From Symsagittifera roscoffensis (Eukaryota; Xenacoelomorpha; Acoela; Convolutidae), in assembly GCF_963678635.1 (NCBI RefSeq), contig NC_087068.1, positions 58,575,896-58,639,895 of the forward strand: a stretch of 64,000 nt of DNA. The letters are read 5' to 3'. How positions within the stretch are numbered: position 1 is the first letter of the stretch; each line of letters begins with the position of its first letter. Both the position numbers and the translations under genes were made by a program. Below the pieces are notes generated by a model. It had not been told where the DNA came from, ran no database searches, and saw only the letters and a program-made list of their open reading frames with translations. Shown here one piece after another: positions 53,538 to 64,000 of this stretch.

Positions 53538-55247
53538 TTAGTTAACAAAATAACCGTCTTTCCTTCCTTCTTCAATTAGTTTCCCGTACCACTTCCATAA
53601 GTTCGCAATGCTTCCGCATCCGGTGGCGTCATCTGCCAGCCATGCTTGCTTCACCTCAGTTTGTTCGGCAAGTACATTGGTTAGCCTTCTGGTGTTGATA
53701 GAGAACCAGGGCATCGCGAGTGGATCTCCTTGCGTGGTTCCTTCACTTGATTTTAATTCCCCACCTCCTATCACAAATAAGCGCGATGGCTGCCTGTATG
53801 TGTTTATTAAATACGTGGCAATCGTTGGGCACAGTACTTGTATGTTGTTTAGAGCCACTGCTCTGTTCATGGAGTTGAAGGCATTTGAGGCGTCGATCAT
53901 TATCACAGCTTCCGAGTTCTCTTCCTCGTAGAGTTCTTTCATAGCATGAATAGCAGCTTCTGCACCAGCTTCGAATCCGGCACATGTTTGCAGGTTTCCT
54001 GCGGCTTTCTTGATCGGGTCTTTGAATGCGTCGACAATACATTTCCCTAGAAGTCTACGGAGAACTTCCCCAACCCCGATTGGTCGCACTCCAGGGATCT
54101 TATCAAGGGCTAAAAGACGACAAGACGTCAAAGGTGCAAGTAATCCGGGACAGTGGTGCATGGTGCACAACCTGAAGCACATCAAAGAGATTTCTTCTCT
54201 CAGCATTTTTCCGTCTTGGGCATAATTTTTTGAACGAAGCATTCTCTTGAATACTTCAGCATCTAATCCCGATGGACCAGCGGATCCATTCAGTCTTCCT
54301 GCAGTTTTTGCTGCCACATCTTCTGTGATGGACTTATATGCTACTTCGGGAATGGTTTCCTTTGGCCCAAAAAGAAGTGCTGTTCTGTCGGGAACTGCCA
54401 TGGTTGGGTGAAACTGCTTCAATTCCTTCTCAACCGTTTCTGTGAAGGGAAGGCAACCAACGCTCGGATCTTTTTCTAATAGCTTCAATGCGTTTTTGAC
54501 TTTCCCCAGAAGAAGTAGTTTGGCAAAGACACGAGCTTGGTCTTCAGATGAGTTGTTGCGTTGTGTGGTATTTAGTCGTTTTTGAATATAATAAACTTCA
54601 TCCGCTAGACCCTTCATATCTCTGCGTTTCCACATTTCTAAGCGCCGAGAAAGTGCTTCAGTGTGATCTTTGCATTTGGAGGCCTGGAAGGGTTTCTGTA
54701 GCAGTAATCCGGGTAGCACCATGAAAACTTTCATGGCCATGGAATTGTAATTTGGGTTTAAAGAATTAAACTGTTTCAGCCAGAACGTGACCTCCCTGAT
54801 AAACAGCTTTCCAGCATTTCCTGAAGAGAGATTAAATAGATTTCTTTTCATGAAAAGAAGTTTTTCATAAAAATTTTCAACTCCGGCGGCAACCTGTTTT
54901 AAATTTGTTTCGCCAAACTTATCGGCAGGAGGGAAACAGTTTGCTGAGACATCAATCTTAGGCAGGTCCACTAGTTCCTTCACCTCGGTAGCCTTTTTCT
55001 GGTCGTCAATGCCTTTCTCTTTAACTGTCATGTTTGTCATCATCTTTGATAAACCTGAAAATCCGTTAGAAGGCTGTTGATGACAACTAGTACAGAAAAA
55101 TTGAGGGATGTTTGCGAGTTTTCTTTTCGTTGTTCTAGCACAGCTGATGTGAAACCAGTTATTGAACCCATCACACTGCACTCCACTGGAAGCTGCGATT
55201 CCGCTGTGGGGACATTTGACGTTGCCGCAAGGTGCTGTATCTGGCAT
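53538..55247 (-). pseudogene. PHD-like finger and reverse transcriptase of copy A, 569 aa
   Basis: Residues 7-55 form a PHD-type zinc finger with core QCDGFNNWFHISC and closing FFCTSC. Reverse transcriptase motifs follow: motif A IDASNAFNS, motif B GTTQGDPLAM and motif C LADD. Motif B and the block RPIGVGEVLRR are hallmarks of a family I recall from many invertebrate genomes; its formal name is not certain. The frame ends at a TAA, after which the protein continues in the same frame, so it is a nonsense mutation. The 5' end is not defined; the inverted repeat at 55435 is 190 bp upstream. Confidence 0.85.
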
Positions 55248-55434
55248 CTTTCACCCCAGACGCAAAAGGGCGTGTCCGTACAGGAACAACGCCCTCCGCA
55301 AGTTGTAGAGCCGAGGTCTGTTCGCCAAACTGGGATCACTCGTCGCCGGATCACACCAGTTTTGTCCAGGGTTTGTCTAGTGGGGACACCGCTACCTTCG
55401 ATTTGTCACCTCAGGATCCATTCCATCTCTTAAA

Positions 55435-55475
55435 CTATTTAATAAGTTTATCACAACAATTAGGCTATTAAATAG
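55435..55475. repeat. right inverted repeat bordering copy A
   Basis: Reverse complement of 26078-26117 with few mismatches, centred on TTATCACAACAATTAGGCTA. Confidence 0.6.
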
Positions 55476-56348
55476 TCTTTCTTTGTTCAAATTTACCGCT
55501 TGTGTGTTCTCATATCATATGCGCGTTGGGCTTTCCTCTTCTGGTTATCTTAAAAATCTCGCCGTCCCAGCCGTAGGCGAGTGAAGTTTCCCTGGCGTAA
55601 CTAGACGCAAGAAGGAGTGAGCTGGTGAATCGACCTCCAAATCGACGTCAGGTTGTACCATTCCTTTCTTTTTTTTTCTTTTTTTTTCATCGCTTTGCCT
55701 CTGCAATTTTAAACCCTAAGTGAAAGTATTCATAAAAAACCCCAAAGAGCTTCCTTTCTCGCCCCAGTTGTCTGTGTTTCGGGTTGATGCCGCGATTCCA
55801 GACAGGACGCATCCCTGAGTTCTCTCACAGAAACTAGTTATCGGGACTTCAAGGACCAAATATATCAAACCAGCTCTCGTATAATCAACTATTCACTCCT
55901 ACCGCGGCGCAACGCTTCATGATCTGTTTGAAACAGTTTTACAATACAGACCAAAGCGCCTAAATACAGTAACAAAAGTTGCTGGATACAATGACAACAG
56001 GCTGCATCCACAAGAATTAGAACAGCAGTGAAGAAACTTGATTAACCCCGTCACTAACATCTTCAGCCCAAGACACTGATCATCTCCAAAACAATTCAGA
56101 ACTGTAATAATTCCAAAGTAAACCGCGAAATTTATATTCATAATCATGTGCTCTTTAATTTGATAAATAAATTCGTACACACCCACACGCTTATTGTTTC
56201 ACCTAACCTGAACCTAAATCTAACCCCTCAAATGTTCTGCCGTGATGGCATCCGTTTCTCGTTCTACGGTAATGATTTCTTTACAAATTTTCTCGCAACT
56301 TTAATCTATAATTTCTCTCGCTAACTTGACACCGCCGCCCTTTCTAAA
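55476..56348. other. region without supported gene
   Basis: Contains a T-rich tract at 55670-55690 and otherwise unremarkable sequence. It may include the 5' untranslated region of non-LTR copy B. No recognisable frame. Confidence 0.5.
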
Positions 56349-56736
56349 ATGGCTACTCAAACACACTGCCTAATTTGTAAAAATTGCTTGCGAGGCGGAG
56401 GTGTTTGGTGCTTCACATGCCCCGGCTAAATGCATGTAAAATTCAGCGGCCTAGCCCGCAGCAGTGATCACTATGACGATTTCAGTTGGCATCGCTGCAC
56501 CTCCTAATTTCATTCAGCTAACGGCATTGCATGAATGCAATCCCCCAACCCTAGCTACAACCACGATCCCCCAAAAGCACCCTCAACATTCTACTGCCCC
56601 ACACTCACAAAACTCAGGAGAGTGTTCCACTATAGAACCTAGAACAACACAAAACCCATGGTCAAACACCTGTCCAGAACTCATAGAAACCACCAGGAAC
56701 ATATACACCGAAGTGATCCAGTAGAAACCGTTCTTT
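56349..56736 (+). pseudogene. decayed PHD-like finger of copy B
   Basis: From ATG 56349 the frame has CLICKNC and CFTC pairs, then a stop TAA, then SWHRC, the remains of a PHD-like finger. The protein appears to pass to another frame near 56470, with further stops. Precedes the RT piece on the same strand. Confidence 0.55.
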
Positions 56737-57906
56737 ATGATCTTGTCAAAAAATAAAAAAGGTTATAATTTCATTGCAACCCTCAATAGAACTTTGAAGC
56801 CTAATAGAAACAACAAAAATACCTTCGCAATGCACGCAGCAATGATTTTTCCACACTTATTACTGTGCAAAACGAAGTCCGAAATTGATGGATCTTTATC
56901 CAAAACAATAGCAAGGCGACTTAAGCAATGGCAAGACGGAGACCTGGATGGACTAAATAACGAAGGAAAAGCGCTGCAAATGCGCTTGTTGAAAGGAAGC
57001 AGAAGAAGAACAATCTACTCTCGAGAAGGGACGACCCAGGGGGATCCACTAGCAATGGCCATGTACGGTCTAGCCATAATACCCCTCATAAAACTTTTAT
57101 CAGTAGACAATGTAACCCAGAAATGGTACGCAGACGACGGAAACGCAGTCGGTAAATTAAGCAATCTACGAACCGTCCTCGATAAAATTGTATCACTGGG
57201 TAAATTTTTTGGCTACCACGTGAAGGCATCCAAATGCCAACTCATTGTCAAGGATGAAAAACTCGGTAAAGCTCGGAAAATCTTCGCAAATACAGGAATC
57301 ACTATAAAGGCAGGAGCCCGAGTGCTTGGTTCAGTTATAGGAACAGATACTGAATGTAAAAAAATCTTCGAATTTCAACAGATAGAGCAAATCAAAATTT
57401 TGAAAAAACTAACGAAAATCACTAAAACCTCCCCTCAAAACGTTTATGCCTGCTATACTAAAGAAGTTCAAGAAAAGCTTTTGTTTATTGCCAGAAGAAT
57501 GCGCAACACTATGGAAAATTTAGAAATATGTGAAAATATTATCAAAGAACAATTATTACCTAACCTAGTCGGTAAAGACACTTTAAGCCAGCAGTTCCGT
57601 GAGATATCTTCCTTACCCCTTAAAATGCGTGGACTTAAGCTGCCATCCAATCATGAAAGCTACCTAGAATGGTCTAAGGAAACATCACTAGTACTGGAAT
57701 ATCAAGATCCTATTACAGCAGTAACACAGCAAGAAAAAATATGTACGAAAATCAAAAAATTGAAAACTGATTTAATAAATCGAAAAAAAACAAACCTCAT
57801 TAACTCCTTAAATGAAACATATAAATACGCAATCGACCTGACCTCTGGAAAGGGAGTCTCTAACTGGCTCAATGCTTTACCACAGATACAACTTCAACCT
57901 GAATAA
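56737..57906 (+). pseudogene. reverse transcriptase remnant of copy B with motif A deleted
   Basis: 389-aa frame. It keeps motif B GTTQGDPLAM and motif C YADD, plus the thumb block LGSVIG and the block GVSNWLNALP. Compared with copy A the segment before motif B that carries fingers and motif A is missing: the frame passes from a helix ending KGSRRR directly to REGTTQGDP. The protein cannot be an active polymerase. The deletion keeps the frame. Confidence 0.82.
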
Positions 57907-58599
57907 ATCAGAATTCAGAGATACGGATGGGAACCAACCAAAACCCCACTCACATATGCATGTGGTGCTAATTTTAACTTGACACATGCGCTTCACTGTG
58001 CAAAGGGTGGTTGCACACACATAAGACACAATGAATTTAGAGACACAATCGCCAACCTCATGAACGGGGTTTGCCATGACGTCGAGATTGAGCCGAAAGT
58101 TCAGCCGTTGCAATGCGAAAGCTTTGTCAACAATTCAACTACAACTGAAGATGAGGCACGACTTGACATTAAAGCAAACGGACTCTAGGGTTCACGATTC
58201 AGCCGCGCTTTCTTTGATGTGAAAGTTTTCAACCCCCATGCCAAAACATCGTGAAAACTGCATAAGGATGCATACAAATACCACGAAACGCTGAAGAACT
58301 CCAAATATCAGCAAAGAATTTTAAACGTAGGGCATAGTAGCTTCTGCCCGCTAATTTTTGGATGCATCGGTGCTGCTGCTCCAACAGCCACGCAGAAGAT
58401 GCAGCGATTAGCCGAAAAAATAAGTGAAAAAAAACGACAAGAAAGCTATCCAGAATCTATAAACTACATAAGAACTAAAATAAGCTTTGCGCTCCTGAGG
58501 AGCTCTATAATTTGTGTAAGGGGGTGCAGATCGCTACGCAAAGTTCAATTCATCGACAACTTCATAAGCGCTAATGTAGAGGAAGGACGGCTAAGATAA
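57907..58599 (+). pseudogene. endonuclease domain of copy B with TAG
   Basis: Blocks THALHCAKGGCTHIRHNEFRD, EDEARLDIKAN, FFDVKVFNPHAK and a terminal ICVRGCRS. A TAG (58186-58188) follows ANGL; the aligned place in copy A is Trp. Another stop lies just after NPHAKTS. Ends TAA 58597-58599. Confidence 0.75.
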
Positions 58600-58677
58600 A
58601 TTAACATTACGACGATGCATTTAATGCTGATTTATGTTTTCATTGCTGATATATATGCATTTTTATATCGTTGGTAT

Positions 58678-58722
58678 GGCCCTATACAGCTTGTTCACTT
58701 AGCGTAACTAAACCGAAGGGCC
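58678..58722 (+). promoter_or_regulatory. 3' hairpin of copy B
   Basis: GGCCCT (58678-58683) pairs with AGGGCC (58717-58722), with CAGCTTGTTCAC in the loop; same design as copies A and C. Confidence 0.6.
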
Positions 58723-58752
58723 CCTTTTGTAATTTAGTTTTTTTTGTTTTAT

Positions 58753-59480
58753 TTTAGGGTGAAACGAAATTTTTCAAAAATTCGAATTGGACATGTTATG
58801 CTCAAGTTTCTCTCGACAAGTTTCTTACACGAGAGTAGAGCTGTCTTATTCGAAACAGAAGGCAGAGCGATCGCGAGCAAAGAAGATATCAATTAGAAGT
58901 GGACCAGAGTGAACCTTCGGTGGAAACGGGGACAAGCGAAGTCTCCCAATAGTCCAGAACCAAAATTGTTTCATGAGTTAAAACTGACATATCTAAAATT
59001 TCTTGAGTCAAACTTGATTACCCATTTAAGCTAGAGTTGCTGGTTATTTTAGTTACTCCAACTCTAGAGTTTGCCGGTGTGTGAGTACCCAATTTAAATT
59101 TCTTGAGTGTGTTTCTTATTGTTATGCTGAGATAAGGAGAGTCTTAGGTTGATCCATCTGAAATGGATCAAAGTTCCACTGTCTAATAAAAACTAACTAT
59201 ATGGATTTTTCCGACCCTGTTTTTAACGGCGTTCGCTTATTTTAGGTATTTTGAGACCTAAGTATGGGGACGTTCTTATTTTCTAGAGCGGGGCGTATCT
59301 TTGTAGTGGCCTCTAAGCTGTAACAAAAGGTTTTAGTCTCATGTCGCAAGTGAAACGAATTGGCTCCGACCGTTTGAGGTAGAAAAACACAAGAGATAGT
59401 GTCCCTGACTCTTGAGCCAATTGTTATAGGGCCTATTTTTCTTTAACCTCATATGTGATTTAAGTAGGCGACTGTTGCAT
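58753..59480 (+). repeat. 5' LTR of element 3, lacking its first part
   Basis: Begins in the phrase AGGGTGAAACGAAATTTTTC and matches the element 1 LTR to its end. Hairpin 1 GATCCATctgaaATGGATC is at 59151-59169 and hairpin 2 TAGGT/ACCTA at 59243-59260; the end reads ACTGTTGCA. The first about 60 bp are replaced by the end of copy B. Confidence 0.8.
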
Positions 59481-60458
59481 AGTGTTTTAATGGCGCTCCT
59501 GGGTGTTTATACGACATCAAGACTACGGGATCAAACCCACTAGACACAGCTCCGGGCTACATGCCCATTCTAGAAACCGCTGGTGCGGTTCAGCGGGACG
59601 TGTAAGCCTTCCGGTTGTACCGTGATAGCTTTTTAAAAAAACTTGAAAAAATTTCCTGGTACGCTCTCCGAACGAGGCCTAGCTAACCGAGTAAGGGGGG
59701 TAACAAGGGAGACAAAAACAAAAAGACAAAAAGCCAAACAAAAAACCCAAAAAGAGAGAAAAAGGAACAAAAAACCATAAAATATAAAAAGGACAGTGGC
59801 TTTGACTTCCAGATTGGGTGGATCAAACTTTTATATTAATTGAAATTGTATATCCATATTGTTTTCCAATAAGACAGATCAATTTAATCAAATCAGCAAC
59901 TCTATACAGGTGCCAGAATGTGGGGCGTTGTTAAGTGTGTTCAGATAGCTTGCAACTTCACCGGACACTGAGAGACTTGACTGGAACAGGTGAGCAGCCA
60001 AGTGGGAAAGTGGTTCTCAGGAAGGGGACCCGAGAAGTGCTGGAAATGCCAAGGAGACATCCAGCACGGACAAGAACAATCAGAGAATGGCACACAGGGA
60101 TGTTCTGTTTGGTCAATCGACGGTACACTAGGAGACTCGACTGGAACAGGTGACCAGCCAAGTGGGAAAGGGGTGCTGGAGAGTGGTGCTGGACACGCCA
60201 AGGAGACAACCAGCACGGTTGTCACCATCGGAACAAACTGAAAGAGACTCACTGGGGTGTTCTGTTTGGTCAATCGGGTATCGTTAGAATCCACATTACA
60301 ATATGGGAAATAAGTGTAAAATTGGATAAGTGGGTACCCACTGTTTTGAGGATACGTTATTATTTCAGCACAGCTTGGAAACAGGTTCTACGGTTTTCTC
60401 TCAAGAGGTAACTTGTAAATATTAATATTGTAAATAAAGAAAATTGTAAATAAAAATC
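59481..60458 (+). other. leader of element 3
   Basis: Carries the 15-mer TGGCGCTCCTGGGTG, an A-rich tract (59700-59790) and two copies of a unit with GACTSGACTGGAACAGGTGA (about 59970 and 60130), related to the 70-bp repeat of element 1 but longer-spaced. No coding frame. Confidence 0.65.
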
Positions 60459-61950
60459 ATGAGGCGAAGTAGGGTACCAATAGCAGATAAGAGAGTTCAA
60501 GAATCAAAGAAAAATCATAACTCGTCGTAACGACGAACAACACTGTCATATCCCAAAGTGATGAGAAAGAACTTTTCAGTAAACATGGTCAACACAAGAA
60601 GCGCAAAGGAACACAAGACGAAAGAAAGCGCCGTGGAAGGACCAACTGTACTTGCTATAGAAAAATATCTTGAGACACCAGATCAGAGTGTTGACAAGGT
60701 GGAAAGGAAAACAACGGAATCAACACCAATGCCGAATGCGGAGGAACAGGAAAAGAAGACGACAGAGTTTTCACCAATTGATACTGTAGAGGACACAACA
60801 AGCAACACACTGGAAGCGATAAAAAATGATTCTAAGACAAAAAGAACGTCGTTCACAGAGAGGATTGCAGCGATGGTCGGAATGAAACCAAGAGAGAAAG
60901 AAGAGGTGGTACCAACGACCGAGAAAAGCAAAACATTTGGAACAGTTTCTGCAATAACAACAGAGGTCAAACAAGACGATGGACAGATCAAATGTGGACA
61001 ATAGCTAATCATGAAAAAACAACTTCTCTTGAGCTGGGCCTCTTGATGGCAAAGTTGGAGCAAATCAACAAAAAATTGAAGTGCAGCGAAAAAGATCGAC
61101 AGATGCTAAAAAAGGCATTACGATACAACAAGAACAATAACATGGACAATTGCTGCAACTTGGCAAGGGTGACAGAAGAAAAGTTACAGCAGATGTCAGA
61201 GAATTAGAGGCCACCGACATAGAGCGAGAGAAACATATCATAAAGGACATGTAGGAAATGAAGCAACGGTACGACACTGTGAACGAAAAGTTGTGGAATC
61301 TAGAGACGAGAATGGACACAATGAGCAGAGACCAAGCAGAAAGTTCTTGTGCCATACAGTCCAAACTGGATGCTCACTTGAGAAAATCTACGGCGCAAGA
61401 CAAGCTGGCAGCAGATAGACCACAGGGCACCAGAGTTGACTTTATAGAACCGCAACGGAATAAACGGGAGTCTACACCGTTACCCTGGATTGCAACAAGC
61501 ACACACAAGGGCAGGGGGGTCTAAAACCATTATGAAGGGTGGAACCTCAAACACTACGAATGCACGAGCGGATTCAAGTAAACGGCAAGGAGCACTGACT
61601 CGAGTGATAGAGGAAGTGGCAAATCCAGGAAGACCTTCAAGAAACCCAAAAATTTCAAAGACGACTCGGATGGCTGCATTGACACATTGGTGGAAATCAT
61701 AAGACTACACTTAGAACAAGACAACTTGATTGACGAAAGTCAGGCCTGCACAGCAATACTGAGCAATCTAGAGGGCACAGCGTTGAAATGCGTAGTGGCA
61801 AAGAAGGAAGAGGAACGAGATACATCAGACAAGATATTCGAAATAATGTTGAATCGATTCGGATCAGGGATGAAGGGCGACCAAGCGGTGATGAGATTTG
61901 AAAAAAGAAGGCAGGGGGACGACGAGTCAATCTCGATAGATTCTCGATAG
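60459..61950 (+). pseudogene. gag remnant of element 3
   Basis: ATG 60459 gives MRRSRVPI, as in element 1. A stop after HNSS, frameshifts between 61004, 61207 and 61258, and a shift and loss near 61500-61680 break it. Recognisable pieces are the coiled coil (60992-61207), the DTMSRDQAESSCAIQ block (about 61316) and the Gag domain from 61687 to FGSGMKGDQAVMRFEKRRQ. Ends abruptly at copy C. Confidence 0.82.
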
Positions 61951-62720
61951 TCAATCTCACACTGACCTACTCTCTACACTGTCCCAAAGGTGGATACACC
62001 CACCTAAGACATAATGAAATTCGCGATACCTTTGATACATTCCTGGACGAAGTATGCCATGATGTTGAAATAGAGCCGAAACTTCAATCGTTGGAAAGCG
62101 AAAGCTTTCACAACAAAACAACCACTACTGAAGATGACGCTCGACTTGACATCAAGGCAAATGGACACTAGGGAGGCCGATTCAGCCGAAACTTTTTTGA
62201 TGTAAAAATTTTCAACCCTCATGCTAAATCCTGCCCCAAAACTATATCTGACGCCTACAAATATCATGAGAGTGTCAAAACATTAAAATACCAACAAAGA
62301 AATCTGGATGTGGAACACAGCAGCTCTGTTCCGCTAATTTTTGTGTGTACCGGAGGAGCAGCACCTGGCTCTACAAAAACCATCCAGAAACAAGCAGAGA
62401 AACTAAGCGAGAAACGGAACGAATCATACTCGGACACAATAAACTTTATAAGAACAAAAATAAGTTTTGCACTTTTGAGGAGTGCAATCCTCTGCCTTAG
62501 GGGGTGCACAAATCTTAAAAATACATCCAACATAGACAGTTTTATCTGTGCTATAATCGACGAGGGTAGATTTTAATTGACAATTTTCTTGATGCATTAA
62601 AATCGACTTGATTTATTCATAAAAGTTTGCCAATGTTTCTATATAACGTTGGTACGGCCCTTTACAACTTGAGCACGTACCGTCGCATGACGGAAGGGCC
62701 CATTTTAATTGAGTTGTTTT
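61951..62720 (+). mobile_element. non-LTR-type element copy C, 5' truncated
   Basis: Holds only the endonuclease domain and 3' end: SLHCPKGGYTHLRHNE, DARLDIKAN, a TAG (62169-62171) at the same place as in copy B, FFDVKIFNPHAK, terminal LCLRGCTNLKN with TAA at 62574-62576, then the hairpin GGCCCTT/AAGGGCC (62656-62700). 5' truncation is typical of target-primed copies. Confidence 0.78.
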
Positions 62721-62744
62721 TTTTACTTCGGTATGTACTTTCGG

Positions 62745-62996
62745 GCGATTTACAGGTTTTAGGCATTTAGAGACCTAGCCATGGGGACAACTTTTTTCCA
62801 GAGCAAGAGGGTATTTTAGTAATAGCCTCTAGGCTGTAACCCGATCTCGATCTCCAATGTCATAAAGCGAACCACACCGGCTTCGACTGATTGAGGTACA
62901 AAAACACAAGAGGTAGTGTCCCTGACCCATGAGACAATGGTTACACGGGGCTGATTTCTCAAGCCTCATGTGTGATTTAAATGGACGAGTGTTACA
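62745..62996 (+). repeat. 3' LTR tail of element 3
   Basis: Matches the last about 250 bp of the LTR: TTAGG/CCTA hairpin remnant with ATTTAGAGACCTAGCC, the phrase CAAGAGGTAGTGTCCCTGACCC, and the end GACGAGTGTTACA at 62996. Confidence 0.7.
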
Positions 62997-63436
62997 AAAA
63001 GGGGGCTACCTAGAGACTTCACGTGCCAAATTTTCATTTCAAAGATCGGAAGTGGTTTCAGTTTTCCTTGAAAAACAGGAGAGCGATGACTTCACGACGG
63101 CGACAGATACGCGATAGAAAATTGGTAGAAAGAGTGCGATGAGTAGGATTGCAGCTGATGAGCTGGAGGTTGTCGTGTTTAGCATCAACCCTAGAGAAAC
63201 GGCGGGTATCATGCCGAGTGATCTCCGCAAGGCATACAATAGTAATGCTCGACTGAATGGACTTTACACCTCCCGGTCTTGATTTTGGTGACCTTTTCTT
63301 GTCAAAAACATTATCAACAGGCAATAAGTGCCTTCACATAGAGAAGCAAATATCATCACAGGCACGTAGGTCGATTTACAGTCAAAGTAGTAAAGTGCAA
63401 TACTGTAATCCAGGTTTTTGAATGATCATTGAGGAC
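62997..63436. other. region without supported gene
   Basis: 440 bp between two LTR pieces. No recognisable coding sequence or repeat. Confidence 0.45.
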
Positions 63437-64000
63437 TGTGCCAGTCAGTCATATATGGAAATTTGATCTTGAGAAACGCAAAAAACTTGATTTTGGGGTG
63501 AAATGAAATTTTTCAAAATTCGAATTGGACATGTCATGCTGAATTTTCTCGCGACAACTGAAAATATCAAAAAAAAAACAGAAAAACCGGTTTACAATCG
63601 GGGGAAAGTAGTCCAAAAAAGCAACGGGAAACTGCAATTCGTAATTTCCAGATATAAGATTACACGGGAGTAGTGCTGTCTTATTCAAAACAGAAGGCAT
63701 AGCGATCGCGAGCAAAGAAGGTATCATTTAGAAGTGGACCAGAGTGAACATTCGGTGGAAAAGTGGACAAGCGAAGTCTCCCAATGGTCTAGAACCAAAA
63801 CTTGTTTCTTGAATTAAAACTGACAAATCTAAAACTTCTTGAGTCAAACTTGATTACCCAATTATGCTAGAGTTGCTGGTTAATTTAGTTACTCCAAGTC
63901 TTGAGTGTGCCGGTATGTGAGTACCAAATTTAAATTTCCTTAGTGTGTTTTATATTGTTATGTTGAGATAAGGAGAGTTTTAGGTTGATCCATCTAAAAT
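63437..64000 (+). repeat. start of a further LTR, cut by the window end
   Basis: TGTGCCAGTCAGTCATATATGG through AACAGAAGGCATAGCGATCG to the first half of hairpin 1, GTTGATCCATCTAAAAT, at 63984-64000. It is the plus-strand version of the element 1 type LTR and probably heads another element beyond the window. Confidence 0.85.

Larger units (their letters stand above)
26061..55475 (-). mobile_element. non-LTR-type element copy A, split by three later insertions
   Basis: After removing the solo LTR (51874-52746) and the TIR transposon containing element 2 (26441-51388), about 4 kb remain, encoding a PHD-like finger, reverse transcriptase and restriction-like endonuclease on the minus strand. 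The pieces rejoin in the same frame at both breaks once one copy of each target duplication is removed. The 3' end has a hairpin shared with copies B and C. A 38-bp inverted repeat lies at both outer ends (26078-26117 and 55435-55475), unusual for a non-LTR element. Confidence 0.75.
56349..58750 (+). mobile_element. non-LTR-type element copy B, defective
   Basis: Zinc finger, RT piece with internal deletion, endonuclease with a nonsense codon, and 3' hairpin (58678-58722), followed by a T-rich end. It abuts an LTR fragment at about 58753. Confidence 0.75.
58753..62996 (+). mobile_element. element 3: decayed relative of element 1
   Basis: 5' LTR, primer-site motif (59491-59505), leader with repeats, and broken gag up to 61950; then copy C, and a 3' LTR tail at 62745-62996. 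Everything from mid-gag to the 3' LTR is missing. The leader resembles element 1 more than element 2. Confidence 0.7.

Overview
This window is eukaryotic repeat-rich DNA. AT-rich noncoding flanks, TTTTCAG-type 3' splice signals and loose tandem repeats in the first 1.6 kb suggest an invertebrate, most likely a nematode related to Caenorhabditis; this is an inference from texture and I see no host gene or tRNA that settles it. Almost all coding capacity belongs to mobile elements, stacked inside one another.

Element 1 (4000-25883, minus strand, 21.9 kb) is a complete giant Ty3/gypsy-class LTR retrotransposon. Its two 899-bp LTRs look identical and it carries one intact 2935-aa Gag-PR-RT-RNaseH-IN polyprotein (14731-23538) that ends in a TARG1/OARD1-like macrodomain. 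After the polyprotein comes a second coding block of about 8.9 kb (14208 down to 5329), read as 2122 aa, then TAA directly followed by ATG in the same frame, then 836 aa. This block has a coiled coil, a GDSL/SGNH hydrolase domain with all expected catalytic motifs, a second degenerate SGNH-like domain, a long charged region and a Cys/His-rich C-terminal part. It is not a classical envelope gene.

Element 2 (26661-51191, plus strand, 24.5 kb) is an older, diverged relative with the same architecture. Its Gag-Pol is broken by about eight lesions, but its second block (40509-49454) is one frame with only two TGA stops and runs straight through the point where element 1 has TAA-ATG. Comparing the two exposes conserved noncoding signals: a candidate primer-binding site, a polypurine tract copied several times inside pol, covarying hairpins in the LTR and a splice acceptor in front of the second block. 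A third relative (58753-62996) is a decayed remnant with gag pieces, and a fourth LTR begins at 63437 and leaves the window.

The other component is a non-LTR-type element with PHD-like zinc finger, reverse transcriptase and restriction-like endonuclease domain. Copy A (about 26061-55475, minus) was interrupted by a solo LTR (51874-52746) and by a small TIR transposon with a 9-bp target duplication (26441-51388), which was itself interrupted by element 2. Copies B (about 56349-58750, plus) and C (61951-62720, plus) are further defective copies sharing a 3' hairpin. Element 1 lies in an older LTR of the same superfamily. Three LTR-type insertions are each flanked by a 3-bp duplication. The first 4 kb and 55.5-56.3 kb contain no gene I can support.
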